From Salinactinospora qingdaonensis (GTDB lineage: Bacteria > Actinomycetota > Actinomycetes > Streptosporangiales > Streptosporangiaceae): a stretch of DNA of 64,000 nucleotides. A program made the translations under genes and the position numbers. Where the stretch lies: the NCBI RefSeq assembly GCF_039539445.1, contig NZ_BAABDD010000014.1, positions 62,001-126,000 on the forward strand, written 5' to 3'. Within the stretch, counting starts at the first letter, position 1. Every line of letters starts with the position of its first letter. Positions 60,737-64,000 of this stretch are shown here, piece by piece. Under the pieces are notes generated by a model. The model ran no database searches. It was given only the letters and a program-made list of their open reading frames with translations, and was not told the DNA's origin.

Positions 60737-61681
60737 GTGCTCCCCGCGCACGCGGGGATGGTCCGCAACGGGAGATCGCCCGGTATCGGGCGGTGTTGTG
60801 CTCCCCGCGCACGCGGGGATGGTCCCCGTGCGACCTCTTCCGAAATCGCTTCGCAAGCGTGCTCCCCGCGCACGCGGGGATGGTCCCACCTCGCCAATGT
60901 CCGGCTGGATTTCCTCATCGTGCTCCCCGCGCACGCGGGGATGGTCCCCGCACTGGAGTACCTGCCGTATCTGGTGAAGGGTGCTCCCCGCGCACGCGGG
61001 GATGGTCCCGATATGAGTGCATTGGGGGATCTAGTCACGAGGTGCTCCCCGCGCACGCGGGGATGGTCCCCGCCCCCGGGCATCAGGGCCGCGGCCCGGT
61101 TCGTGCTCCCCGCGCACGCGGGGATGGTCCCTGTCCAGCCGTCAACGCGGCCGTGCCGACCGTGGTGCTCCCCGCGCGTGCGGGGATGGTCCCCCGTCCC
61201 GTTATGCGCGTACCTGTAGACAACTGGTGCTCCCCGCGCGTGCGGGGATGGTCCAGCTCCTCGGCTCCGCTACGGGACCGGTGGCCAGTGCTCCCCGCGC
61301 GTGCGGGGATGGTCCCGCGGACACCCTTGGCGCGTCGTGGGTGGAACTGTGCTCCCCGCGCGTGCGGGGATGGTCCCGCCTGGCTGCGCCGCGCGGCCGG
61401 GCGCCAATAGTGCTCCCCGCGCGTGCGGGGATGGTCCCACTGAAGGTATCGAAGCTCTCTTCGGAGCTGAGTGCTCCCCGCGCACGCGGGGATGGTCCCG
61501 GTGTCTAGGTCTGCGGGGTGGATGCGGCGCGGTGCTCCCCGCGCACGCGGGGATGGTTCCGCCTGCACCAGGGCGTATTTGTGGGCCATGGAGTGCTCCC
61601 CGCGCACGGGGGGATGGTCTGTATGTTTCCGCCCCCTCACCGTTGAAGGTGCGGTGCTTCCCGCACAGGGGGTGGTTGTGC
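60737..61681 (+). CRISPR. Type I-E CRISPR array 2 (16 repeats)
   Basis: Sixteen repeats from 60737 to 61654, same unit as array 1. Most spacers are 33 bases; the two before the repeats at 61165 and 61227 are 34. Repeats 8-12 (61165-61410) all carry GCGCGTGCGGGG in place of GCGCACGCGGGG. The copies at 61593 and 61654 are increasingly degenerate (the latter GTGCTTCCCGCACAGGGGG), marking the distal end. A dispersed element follows. Confidence 0.96.
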
Positions 61682-61704
61682 TTGGCGGGGTGGGAGAGTG
61701 TGTC

Positions 61705-62120
61705 GTCCGCTCGTGCCTCGATCGCTCCGCGATCTCAGCAGCCTGAGGGGGCGCGGTGGCTGGGGAACACGAGAAGCATGGGGAACACGAGAAGCATGGG
61801 GGACACGAGAAGCATGGGGGACACGAGAGGTATGGGGGCGCGGTAGTTGAGGGGCATGAAACGAGGCCGGGGGCCGCCCGGGTGAAGGAACGCTGCGCTA
61901 GGTCGACACGCAACAAGCAGGCGACAACCTCCCCGCATACGGGGTCTGGTGAGCGCAGCCGCCCGAGGGCAGGTGGCATCCCCCGAGAAGTGGCAGGTGA
62001 CCCCCCGGCACAATCCCCTGCGACAGATCCCCCGAGGGACGGCGCCAGGTTAGAGCCCCACCCCAGGCGCAGCCCACCCCTGGCTGCTGAGATCGCGAAG
62101 CGATCGAGGCACGAGCGGCG
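61705..62120. repeat. Inverted couple of dispersed elements, copies J and K
   Basis: Core J (61705-61742, plus orientation, minus-strand loop GGA) and core K (62083-62120, minus orientation, loop GAA) face each other. Between them lie an 18-bp tandem repeat, a fragment resembling a decayed CRISPR repeat (CTCCCCGCATACGGGG at about 61929) and GGCGCCAGGTTAG shared with the couple at 24 kb. No gene was recognised. It separates array 2 from the small array next to cas3. Confidence 0.65.
61763..61834 (+). repeat. 18-bp tandem repeat, four copies
   Basis: Units GGGAACACGAGAAGCATG at 61763 and 61781, and close variants beginning GGGGACACGAGA at 61799 and 61817. Exact 18-bp period, inside the J-K couple. 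Confidence 0.85.
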
Positions 62121-62163
62121 GAAAACGGGTTCTGGTCTGCTCAAACCAAATCCCCGCCCGTGC

Positions 62164-62313
62164 CACAGGTCCCCGCACGCAGAGATGGCCCCGCACAAAG
62201 CGTGACCCAAAGTGAGGAGTTCCGGTGCTCCCCGCGCACGCGGGGATGGTCCCTTGTACGCCTGCTGGATCAGCCGGGTTTCGACGTGCTCCCCGCGCAT
62301 GCGGGGATGGGGT
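62164..62313 (+). CRISPR. Small orphan array next to cas3
   Basis: One perfect repeat (62225-62252), a 33-base spacer and a second repeat with a changed 3' end (62286-62313, GCGGGGATGGGGT). One period (61 bp) upstream, 62164-62191 matches the consensus at about 18 of 28 positions (CCCCGCACGCAGAGATGG) and is taken as a decayed third repeat. No leader is seen. Confidence 0.85.
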
Positions 62314-62447
62314 GTGTCCCAGAGGAGGGGGCATGCGGATCGTTGATGTTTCTTGTCCTCTCCTCTGGGAGCCTGTGGCCGGATGCGGTCAGGCTGGTTT
62401 GTGGCTTTTCGGGACGTCGGTGGCCCTCGTTCACTTGAATGCTTCCC

Positions 62448-64000
62448 ATGGTCGATGAGGGTTCCCCGGCTGGTAGCTGGGCTGATGGGCTGTCCGACGC
62501 CGCGTACTCGGTGTGGGCCAAGCACGATCGCCGTAGTGACGGCTGGCTGCCGTTGTGGCGGCACATGGCCGACAGCGCTGGCGTCGCCGGGCGTCTGTGG
62601 GACGAGTGGGTGCCCACCCAGGTGCGGCGACTCATCGTCGACGCGCTGCCCGGCGGTGCCGAGGACGCGCGGCGGTTGGCGGTGTGGCTGGCCGCCACCC
62701 ACGACATCGGCAAAGCAACTCCTGCCTTCGCTTGCCAGGTCGAAGGGCTCGCCGAGGCGATGCGCCGATGCGGACTCGACATGCCGCTGTACCGGCAGAT
62801 GCCCGACCGCAAGCTCGCCCCGCACGGGTTGGCCGGACAACTGCTGCTGCAACAGTGGCTCGTCGAGCGGCACGGCTGGCCCAAAGCCGCCACCGGCCAG
62901 TTCGTCATCATCGCCGGCGGCCACCACGGGGTGCCGCCCAACTATCCGGCCATCAATGAGTTGGGCAACCACCCCTCGCTGCTGCGCACACGCGGCAGCG
63001 AGGACATCTGGCGCGGGGTGCAGGACGAACTGCTCGACGTCGCCACCGCCGCGTGCGGGGTGGGGGAGCGGCTGGCCGCCTGGCAGCGAGTGAAGCTCCC
63101 GCAGCCGGTGCAGGTGTTGCTGACGGCGCTGGTCATCGTCGCCGACTGGATCGCCAGCAACCCCGACCTGTTCCCCTACTTCCCCGGCGAGCGCGGCAGC
63201 GACCCCGAACGCCTCGACACCGCGTGGCGCGAGCTGAACCTGCCCGCCCCCTGGGCGGCGACCGAGCCCACACAGCCGGCCGAGGAGCTGTTCGCGCAGC
63301 GCTTCGACCTGCCGGAAGGCGCGCGGATTCGGCCGGTGCAGCGGGAGGCCGTGCGGCTGGCGCGCGAGCTGCCCACCCCCGGCCTGCTGGTGATCGAGGC
63401 ACCGATGGGAGAGGGCAAGACCGAGGCCGCGCTCGCCGCCGCCGAGATCTTCGCCGCCCGCTCCGGCGCGGGCGGCTGCTTCGTGGCGCTGCCCACCATG
63501 GCCACCGGCAACGCTATGTTTCCCCGGCTGCTGGACTGGCTGGAGCGTCTTCCCGACGAGCGCGCCGATACCGGCGCGCACTCGGTGGCGCTGCAACACT
63601 CCAAGGCCGCGCTCAACCGGGACTTCGCCGAGCTGATGCGGGCCGGGCGGCGCCAGCATGACCTTGACCGCGACGGCACCGGCGACGCCTGGCGCCACAG
63701 CGAGGACGCCCGATCGGCCTCGGCCGAGCTGGTCGCCCACCACTGGCTGCGGGGCCGTAAGAAGGCGATGCTGTCGTCGTTCGTCGTCGGCACGATCGAC
63801 CAATTGCTCTTCGCGGGGTTGAAGAGCCGCCACTTGGCGCTGCGCCATCTCGCCGTGGCCGGCAAGGTCGTGGTGATCGACGAAGCCCACGCCTACGACA
63901 CCTACATGAGTTCCTACCTGGCCCGGGTGCTGGAGTGGCTGGGCGCCTACGGGGTGCCGGTGGTCGTGCTCTCGGCCACCCTGCCCCCGCAGCGGCGGCG
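62448..64000 (+). CDS. cas3: CRISPR-associated helicase/nuclease Cas3, type I-E (partial)
   Basis: N-terminal part (517 complete codons) of Cas3, running off the window. HD-nuclease residues: His39, His85-Asp86 (THDIGK), His126, His159-His160 and Asp232 (ADWIAS). The SF2 helicase follows: Walker A APMGEGKT (318-325), DEAH (478-481) and SAT (509-511). It nicks and degrades DNA bound by Cascade. ATG 62439 is also in frame (stop at 62436); no clear ribosome site. Cascade, cas1 and cas2 genes are expected beyond the end. Confidence 0.95.
   Translation, partial: MVDEGSPAGSWADGLSDAAYSVWAKHDRRSDGWLPLWRHMADSAGVAGRLWDEWVPTQVRRLIVDALPGGAEDARRLAVWLAATHDIGKATPAFACQVEGLAEAMRRCGLDMPLYRQMPDRKLAPHGLAGQLLLQQWLVERHGWPKAATGQFVIIAGGHHGVPPNYPAINELGNHPSLLRTRGSEDIWRGVQDELLDVATAACGVGERLAAWQRVKLPQPVQVLLTALVIVADWIASNPDLFPYFPGERGSDPERLDTAWRELNLPAPWAATEPTQPAEELFAQRFDLPEGARIRPVQREAVRLARELPTPGLLVIEAPMGEGKTEAALAAAEIFAARSGAGGCFVALPTMATGNAMFPRLLDWLERLPDERADTGAHSVALQHSKAALNRDFAELMRAGRRQHDLDRDGTGDAWRHSEDARSASAELVAHHWLRGRKKAMLSSFVVGTIDQLLFAGLKSRHLALRHLAVAGKVVVIDEAHAYDTYMSSYLARVLEWLGAYGVPVVVLSATLPPQRR

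Noticed and set aside
8819..62120. Dispersed elements as insertion sequences
   Set aside because: They are too short for a transposase, none is present in the window, and no clear target duplications could be seen by eye.
61083..63890. A 935-codon minus-strand frame across array 2 and cas3
   Set aside because: It runs through CRISPR repeats (translated as repeated DHPRVRGEH-like units) and antisense to cas3, whose motifs are intact on the plus strand.

Overview
The window is about 64 kb of very GC-rich DNA with actinomycete gene content: DUF397/XRE-DUF5753 pairs, two SAV2177-type methyltransferases, an F420-type LLM oxidoreductase, an EshA-type encapsulin, a type I-E CRISPR system with GTGCTCCCCGC-type repeats, and frequent GTG starts with ATGA/GTGA overlaps. 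A filamentous actinomycete, possibly of the Nocardiopsaceae, fits best; this is inferred from content, not from a search. No rRNA, insertion sequence or prophage was seen.

Layout. 0.5-5.6 kb: an ABC importer (lipoprotein, two permeases, ATPase) plus a benzaldehyde-dehydrogenase-like ALDH, closed by a clear terminator. 5.7-16.2 kb: mixed chromosomal genes (DUF397/XRE pair, esterase, enoyl-CoA hydratase, split RibD-like deaminase and reductase, LLM oxidoreductase, MazEF-like pair, Tat-exported phosphodiesterase, SAV2177 methyltransferase, DUF218 protein). 16.8-19.8 kb: a family 2B encapsulin shell gene (EshA-like) and a polyprenyl synthase, its likely cargo. 20.1-29.7 kb: helicase, acetyl esterase, malate dehydrogenase, one tRNA-Met, a second SAV2177 methyltransferase and two proteins of unknown function.

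30.2-52.1 kb is a catabolic island. It has a second ABC importer, an ALDH, two small cupins, a tripartite tricarboxylate-type transporter (tctC-tctA-tctB), an MFS carrier, two ThDP enzymes without small subunits, two FCD-type GntR regulators, an M24 protein with one metal ligand replaced by Cys, a compact dikinase-like protein that keeps the swivelling-domain His, and an ACMSD-type amidohydrolase. Promoters in the island share AT-rich motifs and several gene junctions carry perfect GC-rich hairpins. The likely role is uptake and breakdown of an aromatic or branched carboxylate; the substrate is unknown.

52.3-55.2 kb is a WhiJ/AbaA-like regulatory cluster. 55.3-64 kb is a CRISPR region: a 19-repeat array, a membrane-anchored STAND ATPase with 14 WD40 repeats, a 16-repeat array with a near-identical leader, a small orphan array, and cas3 running off the window end.

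A dispersed intergenic element occurs eleven times in both orientations. Its core is a hairpin whose three-base loop is always G-N-A on one strand. Full copies end in inverted repeats and often sit just behind stop codons. Three pairs form inverted couples, and one couple splits the CRISPR array near cas3. A decayed three-repeat CRISPR relic lies next to another couple at 24 kb.
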